A stretch of DNA of 64,000 nucleotides from contig JADZFO010000027.1 in NCBI GenBank assembly GCA_020849855.1, positions 124,001 through 188,000 of the forward strand, in the 5' to 3' direction. The translations under genes were made by a program, and so were the position numbers. The DNA comes from a bacterium (GTDB lineage Bacteria > 4484-113 > JAFGCY01). The notes beneath the pieces are model-generated. The model was not told the origin of the DNA and did not search any database. It worked only from the letters and a program-made list of their open reading frames with translations. This document shows positions 44,923 through 54,589 of this stretch, piece by piece (position 1 is the stretch's first letter; every line of letters begins with the position of its first letter).

Positions 44923-45193
44923 TCGAGCCGCAGGCTGGGCAGAAGCGCACATCGTCCCCGATCACAACCCCGCAGGTGCTGCACTTGCGGTCTTCAGGCT
45001 CAGCCAGCAGCGAGGCGCGCTCCTGCTGCTCGGCCGCCTTCTCGGCTTCCCAGGCCCGGCGCTGCTCATCAACCATGCGGTTCTGATGCGCAAGGTTAAG
45101 CAGGATTATGCGCACGAGGAGGAACATGACGGCTACCGGCAGTATCAGTGCCAGTGACGTTCGAACCCATGGGATGAACAACAGGTCTTCCAT
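44912..45193 (-). CDS. small membrane protein with C-terminal zinc ribbon
   Basis: 93 residues from ATG 45193 (AGGGGGA just upstream). One membrane helix (SLALILPVAVMFLLVRIILL), an Arg/Glu-rich coiled segment, then a zinc ribbon CSTCGVVIGDDVRFCPACG. It is probably a membrane-anchored adaptor; the function is unknown. The 3' end overlaps the convergent kinase gene by 11 bases. Confidence 0.75.
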   Translation of the reverse strand: MEDLLFIPWVRTSLALILPVAVMFLLVRIILLNLAHQNRMVDEQRRAWEAEKAAEQQERASLLAEPEDRKCSTCGVVIGDDVRFCPACGSINA

Positions 45194-45308
45194 GGCTCCC
45201 CCTGCAGCAGCAGCTGCTGCCTGCAATTTTAGCGCCTCAGTTGCGCGCTTGCCAAGCGCCAGGGCAAGCAGGCTGCCAGGCGGCCCTGGCACACGATATG
45301 ATTTCTGA

Positions 45309-46520
45309 ATGGCTACGATGCTTCAGGACGTCCTTCCCGGCGTCAACATCAGTGAACCCACGCGCAAAGGCCACCCCGAAGTGGTCGCCAACCGCCGCTT
45401 CCTGCACACGATCCCCGAGATCGGCCTGCAGGAGTTCAAGACCGCGGAGTTCATCGAAAGCCGCCTGGATGCGCTCGGCCTGGCCTATGAGCGCTGCACG
45501 CCCACCGGCATCCTGAGCATGATCGACGGCCGCGACCCCGGCGCCGGCCCGGTGGTGATGCTGCGCGCCGACATTGACGCGCTGCCGATTCTGGAAGCCA
45601 CCAGCCACGAGTATGTCTCAACCCGCCCGGGCTTCATGCATGCCTGCGGCCATGACACCCATACCGCGATGCAGATCGGCGTGGCCCGCCGTCTGGTCAA
45701 CGAAGGCTTTGACAAAGGCCGGGTGAAGCTCTGCTTCCAGCCCGGCGAGGAAGGCCACCACGGCGCGGAGAAGATGATCGCCGCCGGCGCCCTGGAGAAC
45801 CCGAAGGTGAAGTACTGCTACGGCCAGCACATCTGGGCCGGCAGCCCGACAGGCCAGATCCTGATCCAGGGCGGCCCGGTGATGGCCGGCGTCGACCGCC
45901 TGGAGATCAGCCTGACCGGTAAGGGCACCCATGCAGCCCAGCCGCAGAGCGGCTATGACACCGTCTATGCCGCGGCGCAGGTAATCACCGCGCTGCAGAC
46001 CGTGATCAGCCGCAACATCGACCCGCTGGAGGCTGGCGTGGTGACGGTGGCGATGATCAACGGCGGCACCGCCCACAACATCATCCCCGAGAAGGTGGAA
46101 CTGGTGGGCACCATCCGCTGGTTCGACAACGAGACCCACGAGATCATCAAGAAGCGCGTACCGGAAGTGGTCACCGGAATCGCTAACGCCCTGCAGGTCC
46201 AGGCCGAGGTGCGGATCATCCATGAGCACTTCCCTACAGTGAACGACGACATGATCGCGGAGATCGTGCGCCAGGAAGCGGTGCAGATCGTCGGCGAGGC
46301 CAACGTGATCACCCGCCAGCGCACCATGGGCGCGGAGGACTTCAGCGACTTCGCCCGCGAGGCGCCGGGAGCCTTTGCCTTCGTCGGCGCGCAGAACCCG
46401 TCCAAGGACTGCGTCTGGCCGCACCACCATCCGAAGTTCAACGTGGACGAGGACGCCTTCGCCATCGGCTCCGAGCTTATGCACCGCGTCTGCCTGCGCC
46501 TGCTGGAACTGCCGGCCTGA
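45309..46520 (+). CDS. M20-family amidohydrolase (hippurate/N-acyl-amino-acid hydrolase type)
   Basis: 403 residues. Metal-binding motifs are HACGHDTHTAM and PGEEGHHGAEKMIAAG, and a dimerisation domain sits in the middle (GKGTHAAQPQSGYD). It would hydrolyse N-acylated amino acids in the cytoplasm; the exact acyl group cannot be told. TATGAT (45297-45302) is 6 bases before the ATG. A third metal-site segment MGAEDFSDF is intact near the C-terminus. Confidence 0.93.
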   Translation: MATMLQDVLPGVNISEPTRKGHPEVVANRRFLHTIPEIGLQEFKTAEFIESRLDALGLAYERCTPTGILSMIDGRDPGAGPVVMLRADIDALPILEATSHEYVSTRPGFMHACGHDTHTAMQIGVARRLVNEGFDKGRVKLCFQPGEEGHHGAEKMIAAGALENPKVKYCYGQHIWAGSPTGQILIQGGPVMAGVDRLEISLTGKGTHAAQPQSGYDTVYAAAQVITALQTVISRNIDPLEAGVVTVAMINGGTAHNIIPEKVELVGTIRWFDNETHEIIKKRVPEVVTGIANALQVQAEVRIIHEHFPTVNDDMIAEIVRQEAVQIVGEANVITRQRTMGAEDFSDFAREAPGAFAFVGAQNPSKDCVWPHHHPKFNVDEDAFAIGSELMHRVCLRLLELPA

Positions 46521-46540
46521 GACAAAGGCGGAAAGCTCAA

Positions 46541-46727
46541 GTAGGGGCCGCAGAAATGCGGCCGAGGAGCACGTTTCACTGGGAAGCGCAGCCCAGCGAC
46601 GCAGCGCAGCCCAGCGGCGCAAGTTAGAACCGGAGCGCAGACATCCATGTCGGCATTTCCCTGCCTACTGCCGCACACAAGCGTTGTGCTCCGAGAGAAG
46701 AATGCAGACATGGATGTCTGCGCTCCC
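46541..46727. repeat. GTAG and GGAG REP elements upstream of the DUF58 gene
   Basis: A GTAG-foot hairpin (stem GGCCGCA/TGCGGCC, 46541-46565), a short direct repeat with CGCAGCCCAGCG words (46588-46618), and an inverted GGAG pair with stem GCAGACAT/ATGTCTGC (46632-46726). Confidence 0.75.
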
Positions 46728-46797
46728 GTCCTGTCCAGCGCTGGCATGTCATTCAAGCTCCGTCCGCGGGCCAGGCGCCGCCCTTACAATACTCGTC

Positions 46798-48120
46798 TTG
46801 ATCGCCTATCCCTCACCGCGCGCGGCGGCCATCGGCCTTGGCCTGGTGCTCTTCGCCGTGCTCGGCTACTGGTGGCCCCAGGCCTTCATGCTCGCCCGGC
46901 TGGGCGCGGCCCTGCTGGTCCTCCTGATGATCCTGGACCTCTGGTTCTCTGCCCGCTCGCTTTATGGCAAGCTCAGCCTCAGCCGCGACTTCCCGCATAA
47001 CACGACGGTGGCGCGGCCGCGCAAGGGCTGGCACCGCATCGACAACCGCTCACGCATCCGCATCCGCGCGCGGGTCTATGAAGACAGCCTGCCGCAGATC
47101 GAGAAGCTCTGCGAGACGGCCTGGAAGGCTGTCCCGCCGCGCTCCAGCCAGCGCCTGCCGCTGAGCATCACCATCCAGCGCCGCGGCGAGGTGCCGCTGG
47201 GCGGCGCCAGCCTGCGCCTCTTCGCCGGGCTGGGGTTGTGGGTGCTGCAGTATCGCTTCGAGCCGGGCAACACCGCGAAGGTCTATCCCCTGATCGAAGA
47301 GCTGGTGCGCGGCGACCTCTTTGCCCACCGCCGCCGCCTTTATGGTGTGGGCCAGCACCAGAGCAAGAAGTTCGGCCGCGGTACGGAGTTCGACCAGCTG
47401 CGCGAGTACAGCCCGGACGACGAGTACCGCATGATCAACTGGAAGGCCACCGCCCGCGCCGGCAAGCCCGTGGTCAACCAGTACCAGGTGGAGCAGAGCC
47501 GTGACCTGATGCTGCTGCTGGACACCGGGCGCCTGATGCACAGCGAGATCGGCGGGCGCCCGCGCCTGGACCGTTATCTGGACGCCGCCGTGCACCTGGC
47601 TTACCTGGCCCTCAACCAGCGCGACAGGGTGGGGCTGATCGCCTTCGATGCCGAGGTGCGGCGTTTTGTGGCGCCGGGCCATCGGCCGCGGCAGCTTGAT
47701 GACCTGATCGACGCGGTCTTTGACCTCGAGCCGCGCTTTGTGGAAAGCGACTACGGCCGGGCGGTGACGACACTAAAGCACCGCCAGCCCAAGCGCGGCC
47801 TGGCCGTGCTTTTCACCGACCTGGTGGACAGCATCTCCAGCAAGGCGGCGGTGGCGCATCTCTCGCGCCTGGCCCGCACACACCTGCCGGTGATCTGCAT
47901 CCTTGACGACCCGCAGATCCCACTGCTGGCCGCGGCCGAGGCCCAGAGCGTGGACGATGCCTATGTGAAAGCGGCGGCCGAGAAGTTCATCTCTGAGAAG
48001 CGCCGTACCCTGCAGCTCCTGCGCACCCGCGGCTGCCTGATCGTGAACGTCGCCGCCGAGCGCCTGAACGCCGCGCTGGTAAACCAGTACCTCGAGGTCA
48101 AAGCGCGCAACATGCTGTAG
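46798..48120 (+). CDS. DUF58-domain membrane protein
   Basis: 440 residues from TTG 46798, chosen because TACAAT (46785-46790) lies 7 bases upstream and because the upstream open frame runs through REP sequence. Two N-terminal membrane helices (LGLVLFAVLGYWW, AALLVLLMILDLWF), then the DUF58 signature GRGTEFDQLREYSPDDEYRMINWKATAR (split across residues ~200-225) and a VWA-like fold with LLLDTGRLM in place of the usual DxSxS metal motif. These proteins accompany MoxR ATPases and BatA-type proteins such as the one at 38145-40112. Confidence 0.85.
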   Translation: MIAYPSPRAAAIGLGLVLFAVLGYWWPQAFMLARLGAALLVLLMILDLWFSARSLYGKLSLSRDFPHNTTVARPRKGWHRIDNRSRIRIRARVYEDSLPQIEKLCETAWKAVPPRSSQRLPLSITIQRRGEVPLGGASLRLFAGLGLWVLQYRFEPGNTAKVYPLIEELVRGDLFAHRRRLYGVGQHQSKKFGRGTEFDQLREYSPDDEYRMINWKATARAGKPVVNQYQVEQSRDLMLLLDTGRLMHSEIGGRPRLDRYLDAAVHLAYLALNQRDRVGLIAFDAEVRRFVAPGHRPRQLDDLIDAVFDLEPRFVESDYGRAVTTLKHRQPKRGLAVLFTDLVDSISSKAAVAHLSRLARTHLPVICILDDPQIPLLAAAEAQSVDDAYVKAAAEKFISEKRRTLQLLRTRGCLIVNVAAERLNAALVNQYLEVKARNML

Positions 48121-48125
48121 CGGCC

Positions 48126-48722
48126 TCAGCCCAGTCCCTTCGCGCTGAGGTACTCAAAAGCCTGGGCCCAGGCCTTGCCACGGTGGCTGCGGGCGTTCTT
48201 TTCCGCGGAGCTCATCTCGGCGAAGGTCTGCCCCAGCTCGACATCCTCAAAGACCGGGTCATAGCCAAAGCCGCCCACGCCCCGCGGTTCTGTCGCGATG
48301 CGCCCGGGCGTCACCCCGCGCCAGATATGCAGCAGGTGGCCGTTCAGCGCCAGCGCGGTATAGGCAATGAAGTGCGCTGTGCGCATGGCGCTGTCGCCCA
48401 GGCGCTCCAGCAGCAGCTCGATGCGCTCGGGGTCGCTGGCGGCGACGCGCTTGGAGTCCACGCCCGGCCAGCCCAGCAGGCTTTCCACCTGCAGGCCGCT
48501 GTCCTCGGCCAGCACCGGCGGCTCGATCCCGTGCTCGCGGCGCAGCCAGAGGCTGTACTTCACGGCCTTGATCGCCGCGTTCTCCTCAATGGTGTCGCCG
48601 TCCTCGCTGATCTCAGGCGCCCCGGGCCAGTGGCTGATCGCCTGCAGCTCAAAGTGCGCGCTGCCGGGCAGGGCGCGGATCTCGCGCAGCTTGTCATTGC
48701 TCTGGGTGCCAAGGACGATCAT
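48126..48722 (-). CDS. rdgB: non-canonical purine NTP pyrophosphatase (RdgB/HAM1)
   Basis: 198 residues. It hydrolyses ITP, dITP and XTP to keep deaminated purines out of nucleic acids. Family motifs: LGTQSNDKLREI (N-terminal), ENAAIKA, VLAEDSGLQVESLLGWPGVDSKR, and GVGGFGYDPVF with the MSSAEKNARSHRGKA end. The ATG overlaps the stop of the VWA/FHA gene upstream (ATGA), so it is the third gene of that operon. Confidence 0.95.
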   Translation of the reverse strand: MIVLGTQSNDKLREIRALPGSAHFELQAISHWPGAPEISEDGDTIEENAAIKAVKYSLWLRREHGIEPPVLAEDSGLQVESLLGWPGVDSKRVAASDPERIELLLERLGDSAMRTAHFIAYTALALNGHLLHIWRGVTPGRIATEPRGVGGFGYDPVFEDVELGQTFAEMSSAEKNARSHRGKAWAQAFEYLSAKGLG

Positions 48723-50611
48723 TCCAGCCTGTACTCCCCGCCGCCGATGCCCAGTACATCGCCGGCAAACACGGGCTGCGGCATGCCGGGCTGGCAGGGC
48801 ACGCCGTTCACCCGCGTGCCGTTGGTGCTGCCCATATCCAGCAGCGTGGCCGCGCCGCTGGCCTCCAGCTTGATCACCGCATGCCGGCGGCTGACCTGAC
48901 TGTCATTCAGCGCGATGCTGCCCTCGCCCCGGCCGATGGAGTTGTCCCCCGGGCGCAGCTCGAAGCGCTGGCCGCTGTGGGGACCGCTGGCCGCCAGCAT
49001 TGCCTTGGGCGCCTGGCGGGCCGCCGTGGCCCCCTGGCCTGTCTCGGCGCCTGCGCCCGCTCCGCCCGCGGCCAGCTGGGCCGCCTCGGCCAGGCGCTGC
49101 GGGTCTGGCGGCTGCAGCATCTCCTCGTCAAGCTCAACCTCGCGGGCGGCGCCGGGCCGGCTGACCCGCTCATGGAAGACAAACTGCGTCATGCCCAGCA
49201 TGAAGCGGTCGCCGTCGCGCAGCAGGCGCCGCACCAGCAGCTTCGGCCCCATGAGGATCGGCGCGGCGGGGTCCACCGCCTCCAGCACGAAGCCCTCGTG
49301 CGTCTCCTTGAAGCTGGCATGCAGCGGCAGCATCGCCGGGTCGCGGCCGATGCGCACCTCGCAGCCCTCCATGGATCCGATATCCCCGCCCAGGGCGCTG
49401 AGCGCATAGTCGCGGCCTTCCAGGGGCGTGATCATCACCGTCACCCAGGCCTTGCGCGCCAGCTTGAAGATGGTCGCCAGCACCAGGATGATCATCATCA
49501 CGGCGATGGCGATCAGGCCGGGGATCAGGCTGCGAGCCAGCAGGGTCGCCAGGCCCGGGCTGCGGTAGCTGTACTGCCCCGGGTCAAAGCCCTTCACCGG
49601 CAGCAGGCCCACCTCCAGATCAATAATCGTGCCTTCCTCGCTCTCCAGGGGGCTCGTGTACTCCAGCAGGTACTCGTTCTGGATCTGGCGCAGGATCTGC
49701 TCATAGACATCCGCCAGCTCCTGCTGGCTCGGGGAGTCCAGATATACGCCGCCGGTGCGGGTGGCGATGTTGCCCAGGGCCGCGCGGTCGATCTGCGCGC
49801 CGAGGCCGAGGCAGTAGACAGAGAAGCCGCGGTTCTGCTGCTGGGCGTTCTCTTCGTAGTACTTCAGCACAGTGGCCGGGGATTCCAGGCTCTTGTTGTC
49901 CAGGCCGTCCGACAGCACGATCAGCGCCTTGCGCGCCGGGTCGGTGTCCGCCAGCAGCTCCTCTACACCCAGCTGGATCCCGTCCCACAGCGCGGTCTGG
50001 CCATAGGGCGACATCTGGTCGGTGCGGCGCAGCAGGGACTCGTGGTCGGTGGTCAGCGGCACCTCGCGGATTGCGGCATCGCTGAAGGTGATCAGGCCCA
50101 CGCGGTCACGGGGCTGCAGCTGCTGCACAAAGGCCTTGATCGCCTCGATCTCAGCGCTCATCGCCGGTTCCATCGAGCCGGAAATGTCCACCACAAAGAT
50201 CAGCGCCAGGGGCAGGTCCAGTTCGTCGCGGTTGGCGAAGTGCACGTCAGTGGCGTCGTTACCGCCCTCGGTGACCTTGAAATCGCCTTCCTTCAGCGTA
50301 CGGATGGGGATGCCCAGGCTGTCAGTGACAGACACAAAGGCCCGCATGGTGGGGAACTTGCTCACGTCCACCTGGCTGATCCGCACCTTGACGCCGGTGG
50401 CGTACTTCAGGAATGGGTCTTCCTGCGCGCTGTGCTGCTCGCCCTTCTGGGTCGGCGACTGCTTGGCCGCGTTGCAAGGGTTGCCGCTGACCTGGTCGCG
50501 CGTAGCGCCGGAGCCTGTGCTGGGGCTGCCGGGCTGCGGGTCCTGCGCCAGGCAAAGCAGCGGCAGCAGCGCGGCAATCAGTCCCGGCAGCACGGCCCGC
50601 AGGCTGCTCAT
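48719..50611 (-). CDS. VWA-FHA signalling protein
   Basis: 630 residues. A signal peptide, then a von Willebrand A domain with MIDAS motif VVDISGSM and VGLITFSD, a membrane helix (LIPGLIAIAVMMIILVLAT), and a C-terminal FHA domain with GEGSIALNDSQVSRRHAVIK and DMGSTNGTRVNG. FHA domains bind phosphothreonine peptides, so it probably links an external VWA sensor to cytoplasmic phosphorylation. No kinase gene is adjacent. It overlaps both neighbours by 4 bases. Confidence 0.88.
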   Translation of the reverse strand: MSSLRAVLPGLIAALLPLLCLAQDPQPGSPSTGSGATRDQVSGNPCNAAKQSPTQKGEQHSAQEDPFLKYATGVKVRISQVDVSKFPTMRAFVSVTDSLGIPIRTLKEGDFKVTEGGNDATDVHFANRDELDLPLALIFVVDISGSMEPAMSAEIEAIKAFVQQLQPRDRVGLITFSDAAIREVPLTTDHESLLRRTDQMSPYGQTALWDGIQLGVEELLADTDPARKALIVLSDGLDNKSLESPATVLKYYEENAQQQNRGFSVYCLGLGAQIDRAALGNIATRTGGVYLDSPSQQELADVYEQILRQIQNEYLLEYTSPLESEEGTIIDLEVGLLPVKGFDPGQYSYRSPGLATLLARSLIPGLIAIAVMMIILVLATIFKLARKAWVTVMITPLEGRDYALSALGGDIGSMEGCEVRIGRDPAMLPLHASFKETHEGFVLEAVDPAAPILMGPKLLVRRLLRDGDRFMLGMTQFVFHERVSRPGAAREVELDEEMLQPPDPQRLAEAAQLAAGGAGAGAETGQGATAARQAPKAMLAASGPHSGQRFELRPGDNSIGRGEGSIALNDSQVSRRHAVIKLEASGAATLLDMGSTNGTRVNGVPCQPGMPQPVFAGDVLGIGGGEYRLE

Positions 50612-51561
50612 GCCTCCACCTTGAAAAGGCTGGTGCCAAAGCGCAGGGTGTCCCCCGGCGCAAGCTGCATGCTGGATACGCGCTGCTCGTTGACATAACT
50701 GCCGTTGGTGGAGCCGCTGTCGGTCAGGGTCGCCAGGCCGTCCGGGCCAACGCTGATCATGGCGTGGCGGCGGCTGACCTGGGTGTCGTCGGCCAGCAGG
50801 ATCTCGCTGTCCTGGCGGCCGATGCTGTGCTCGCCGGCGCTGAGGCTGAAGACCTGGCCCACATACAGCCCGCCGATGCCCAGAAGGCGGCTGACCGGCG
50901 CCGGGCTGCGCTGCGTCTGGACCGCCACTGCGGCCTCCTGCGCCCCCAGGTCGCCGTCCCCGGCGCGTACGTTCAGTGGCGAAGTATCAACGGGTATCGG
51001 GGGCAGTTCCGGCTCCAGATGGCTGGGCGCCGGCACGCCATTGCCCAGCCCGCTGCCATTCACCAGCGCGGCGGAGGCATCCGGCCCCGGACTGCTCAGG
51101 ACGCGGTCATGCCGCATGCTGGCCACCGCCGCCGGCAGTCGCCCGGCGTTGGCCTTGTCCAGGATCAGCCGGACCACCAGCAAAAGCAGCATCAGACCGG
51201 CGATGCCCATGGCGGCCCAGAAGAAGATGTTGATCTGCTGCATCGCCGCCGGCCCCGCGGGCAGGGTCAGCAGGCTCGGCCCGTCCTTGATGAAGAGCCA
51301 GGGATAGGACACCCAGCCGCCCAGGCCCACGCACAGGCAGCCCAGAACGCGCACATAGTGGCTGTCCACGACCTCCGCCACCAGCATGGCCAGCCAGCCG
51401 GCCACGAGGAAAGCGATGATCGCCATGGCGTCGCGCGCGCCGCCTTCCGGCAGCTTCTGCCCCAGCAGGCTGAAATAGCGCGAAGCCACCAGGGCCACCG
51501 ACGCGCCGCAAAGCAGCACCAGCAGGCGCAGCAGCCACTTGTTGTAGAAAAGGAAAACCAT
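50608..51561 (-). CDS. membrane protein with C-terminal FHA domain
   Basis: 317 residues. About four membrane helices in the N-terminal 140 residues, a linker, then an FHA domain: GEHSIGRQDSEILLADDTQV, SRRHAMIS and SGSTNGSYVNEQ. It is the first gene of the three-gene run with the VWA-FHA protein and rdgB. TAAGAT (51569-51574) is 7 bases before the ATG. Likely a membrane-bound phosphothreonine reader. Confidence 0.87.
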   Translation of the reverse strand: MVFLFYNKWLLRLLVLLCGASVALVASRYFSLLGQKLPEGGARDAMAIIAFLVAGWLAMLVAEVVDSHYVRVLGCLCVGLGGWVSYPWLFIKDGPSLLTLPAGPAAMQQINIFFWAAMGIAGLMLLLLVVRLILDKANAGRLPAAVASMRHDRVLSSPGPDASAALVNGSGLGNGVPAPSHLEPELPPIPVDTSPLNVRAGDGDLGAQEAAVAVQTQRSPAPVSRLLGIGGLYVGQVFSLSAGEHSIGRQDSEILLADDTQVSRRHAMISVGPDGLATLTDSGSTNGSYVNEQRVSSMQLAPGDTLRFGTSLFKVEA

Positions 51562-51668
51562 CCCGGCAATCTTAGTTTATGACTGCCCGCGGGCGGCCTT
51601 TGTTGCTGTCAGGCCGCAGACAGCTCTGCGCGCCGTCTGCCCGCGGCCTCTCAGCTAAGATCATCTGC

Positions 51669-52130
51669 GTGGAACTGCAGCAATCAACCCTCGCGGATAT
51701 CTCGACCCTCGTCGAAAGCAGTCTGGCCCACTGCGGGCAGTGCATGAAACAGTACGCGGCCTTCGTGCCCTTCTGCTCGGTCATCATGCCTGACGACACC
51801 TACCGCGTCTACAGCTCCAGCCAGGACCAGACAGAGGGCGACTATGAGCAGCTCCTGGGCCAGATGGCAGGGCTGCTGGGCGCGGCTTACCAGCAGGGCC
51901 AGATCCGCGCCAGCGCCCTGGGCGTGCGGGTCGCGGCCCGCCTGTCGGAGGATGACCTGCCCCAGGACGCCCTGCTACTGGAGATCGAGCACCAGGACGG
52001 CTTTACGGTGAAGTACTTCGTGCCCATCGACAAGCGTATATTTGGCCCGCCCAGGCTGGGCAAGCCTCAGCCGGCCCGCCATGAAGCGCGCTTTGTTAGT
52101 GCACCGGGAGCCCGGCCCGGCCCGGAGTAG
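51669..52130 (+). CDS. unknown soluble protein
   Basis: 153 residues from GTG 51669, fixed by TAAGAT (51656-51661) 7 bases upstream. It begins MELQQSTLADISTLVES and has a CxxC near residue 23 (HCGQCMKQYA). I recognise no family. Codon use is like the neighbouring genes, and a terminator follows, so it is a real gene. It is divergent from the FHA gene, sharing a 107-base promoter region with the same -10 word on both strands. Confidence 0.65.
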   Translation: MELQQSTLADISTLVESSLAHCGQCMKQYAAFVPFCSVIMPDDTYRVYSSSQDQTEGDYEQLLGQMAGLLGAAYQQGQIRASALGVRVAARLSEDDLPQDALLLEIEHQDGFTVKYFVPIDKRIFGPPRLGKPQPARHEARFVSAPGARPGPE

Positions 52131-52155
52131 GGATGCGCTCTACGCGCCCGCGCAA

Positions 52156-52195
52156 AGAAAAGGGCCGCATCTCTGCGGCCCTTCTGATTCTGTTC
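52156..52195 (+). terminator. rho-independent terminator
   Basis: An 8-bp stem GGGCCGCA/TGCGGCCC with a TCTC loop (52162-52181), preceded by AAAGAAAA and followed by TTCTGATTCTGTT. It could work for both convergent genes. Confidence 0.8.
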
Positions 52196-52198
52196 TGT

Positions 52199-52253
52199 GT
52201 TTGCCTTCTGCCTTGTGCCTTGTGCCTTGAGCCTTGAGCCTTCTGCCTTCCCG
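52199..52253. repeat. heptad tandem repeat (TGCCTTG type)
   Basis: About seven copies of the unit TGCCTTG or variants lie between the terminator and the stop codon of the EF-G-like gene. Confidence 0.85.
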
Positions 52254-52255
52254 CT

Positions 52256-54337
52256 TTACTCGTCGTCGTCCTTCTTGGCAGTGGCCTGGTAGTGCTTGAC
52301 GATGTCGGACTGGACATTGCTCGGCACCTGCTCATAGTGGCTGAAGGCCATTTCATAGTAGCCCTGGCCCTGGGTCATGGAACGCAGGCTGTTGATGTAC
52401 TGGTACAGCTCAGCCAGCGGCACCTGGGCCACCAGCACGCGCATGTCGCCGCTCTGCTCCATGCCGCTGACGCGTCCGCGGCGCGTGTTCAGGTCGCCCA
52501 TCACCTCGCCCATGTAGTGGTCGGGGGTGTAGATGGTCACGTTATAAACCGGCTCCAGCAGGATCGGCCCGGCCTTCTCAAAGGCCAGCTTGAAGCCCAT
52601 GCGGCCGGCCATTTTGAAGCTCAGTTCGTCAGAGTCCACGCTGTGGGCCGAGCCGAAGAAGACCGTCGCCCGCAGGTCGATGACGCGGCTGCCCGAAAGC
52701 GGGCCGGCCTCCATGGTCTCCACGATGCCCTTTTCCACCGCCGGGATAAAGCGGTTGGGAATCACGCCGCCCACGACCGCATCGACAAACTCAAAGCCGC
52801 TGCCGCGCTCGAGGGCCTCCAGACGGATATGGGCGTCGCCGAACTTGCCGCGGCCGCCGGTCTGCTTCTTGAACTTGCCCTGGGCCTCAGCCTTGCTGGT
52901 GATGGTCTCACGGTAGGCAATGCGCGGCTTCTTCCAGTGCACCACGACGTTGTTCTTGGTCTTGACGAAGTTGGCCGCCACATCAATGTGCAGCGGGCCC
53001 ATGCCATAGACCACCATTTCCTTCGTCTCCTCATCCTGGTGCAGCTTGAAGGTGGGGTCCATGTGGGTGTAAATGTTCAGCGCCGAGATGACCTTTTCAA
53101 GGTCGTTCTTGTCCTCGACGTTCACGGCCTCGTAGGACACCGGGCTGGGGTAGTGCACGGTCGGGTAGCTGATCGCGCTTTCCTTCAGGCACAGGGTGTC
53201 ACCAAGGCGGGTGCCCTTCAGCTTCACGGTGGCCACCAGGTCGCCGGCGCTGGCGTTGGCCACGTCTTCCCTGGTCTTGCCGCGCATGACCAGCAGGTTC
53301 GAGACCTTTTCCTGTTCGCCGGAGCGCGGGTTATAGATCGTATCGCCGGGCTTGAGGTTGCCGCTAAGTACGCGCATCCAGAACACTTCGCCAAGCTGGC
53401 CCTCCAGGGTCAGCTTGAAGACCTGGGCGCTGAAGGGCGCGCTGTCGCTCAGCGGGCGGGTGTCCTCGGCGCCGTTGGGCTTCTGGCCGGTCATGGAGCC
53501 GTGGAAGCTGGGGTCCGGCAGGCTGTGGTGGATCAGGTCCAGCAGGCGGCCCATGCCGATGTTCTGCTTGGCGCTGCCGCCAACCACCGGGCAAATGGCG
53601 CCCTTCTTCACGCCCTCAAGCAGGGTGTGAAGCAGCTCTTCCTCGCCGATGGATTCGTCCAGCATGTAGCGCTCCATCAGCGCATCATCCAGCTCGACGA
53701 TCGACTCTACCAGCGCGGTGCGGGCAGCCTCTATCTCGTCAGCCATCTCGGCCGGCGGATCGGTCTCCGCCACGGCATTACCCTGGCGGATGTACATCTT
53801 GCGGTTCAGCACGTTGACCGCGGCCTTCAGGCCCGACTGCTCGCCCACCGGGATAACGAAAGGCACCACGCTCTTGCCGAAGGCATTGCGCAGCTGCTCA
53901 ATGACGCGGTTATAGCTGGAGTTTTCCTTATCAAGCTGGCTGATGAAGATGGCGCGGGCCACATTCATCTGCTCTGCGTACTTCCAGGACTGGCGCGTCT
54001 GGGGCTCGATGCCGTTGACGCCGTTTACCACAATGATCGCGCCCTCGACCACTGACAGGGCGCTGATCGCCTCACCAATGAAGTCCAGATAGCCCGGGCA
54101 GTCGACGACGGTGTAGTGCAGGTCCTTGTAGTTGAAAGGCAGGACGGCGCTGTAAATCGAATAGCGCCGCTTCAGCTCCTCAGGGTGATAGTCGGAAACG
54201 GTGTTTCCCTCTTCGATGCTGCCCATGCGCGAGGTGACCCCGACATAGTTGAGCAGCGCTTCAGCAAGGGTGGTCTTGCCTGAGCCGCCGTGGCCCAGCA
54301 GTGCGATGTTGCGCTTGTTTGCGACAGGAACCGCCAT
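52256..54337 (-). CDS. elongation factor G-like GTPase (EF-G II type)
   Basis: 693 residues from ATG 54337 (GGGGAAGG just upstream; an upstream in-frame GTG at 54367 adds ten non-family residues). GTPase motifs: GHGGSGKTTLAEALL, DCPGYLDF, and FISQLDKEN where EF-G has NKxD, as in the EF-G-like paralogues of other bacteria. Domains II-V follow, ending with an acidic KKDDDE tail. Switch-like GTPase acting on ribosomes is inferred. A true fusA is expected elsewhere because tufA, rpsL and rpsG are not nearby. Confidence 0.9.
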   Translation of the reverse strand: MAVPVANKRNIALLGHGGSGKTTLAEALLNYVGVTSRMGSIEEGNTVSDYHPEELKRRYSIYSAVLPFNYKDLHYTVVDCPGYLDFIGEAISALSVVEGAIIVVNGVNGIEPQTRQSWKYAEQMNVARAIFISQLDKENSSYNRVIEQLRNAFGKSVVPFVIPVGEQSGLKAAVNVLNRKMYIRQGNAVAETDPPAEMADEIEAARTALVESIVELDDALMERYMLDESIGEEELLHTLLEGVKKGAICPVVGGSAKQNIGMGRLLDLIHHSLPDPSFHGSMTGQKPNGAEDTRPLSDSAPFSAQVFKLTLEGQLGEVFWMRVLSGNLKPGDTIYNPRSGEQEKVSNLLVMRGKTREDVANASAGDLVATVKLKGTRLGDTLCLKESAISYPTVHYPSPVSYEAVNVEDKNDLEKVISALNIYTHMDPTFKLHQDEETKEMVVYGMGPLHIDVAANFVKTKNNVVVHWKKPRIAYRETITSKAEAQGKFKKQTGGRGKFGDAHIRLEALERGSGFEFVDAVVGGVIPNRFIPAVEKGIVETMEAGPLSGSRVIDLRATVFFGSAHSVDSDELSFKMAGRMGFKLAFEKAGPILLEPVYNVTIYTPDHYMGEVMGDLNTRRGRVSGMEQSGDMRVLVAQVPLAELYQYINSLRSMTQGQGYYEMAFSHYEQVPSNVQSDIVKHYQATAKKDDDE

Positions 54338-54589
54338 TCGCCTTCCCCTGAGAATAAAGATCGCCACCGCCGGATCAAGGCGGGGTTAAGATTATAGAGG
54401 AGTGTCTTTCGCGCGCAAGACCCGCATGAATACTGGCCCCAGAAGACATGGGCACTGGATGGCCCTTTGCTGCGAATCGCTCTCAGTCAGCCTTTTGGGC
54501 AGGGCAGGTAAAGGCCCTGCGTCCACCTGTCAGACAACATTCAGCAGCACTCAAAATAATTCTGCGATTGCCGATAGGAGTATGTGTAT

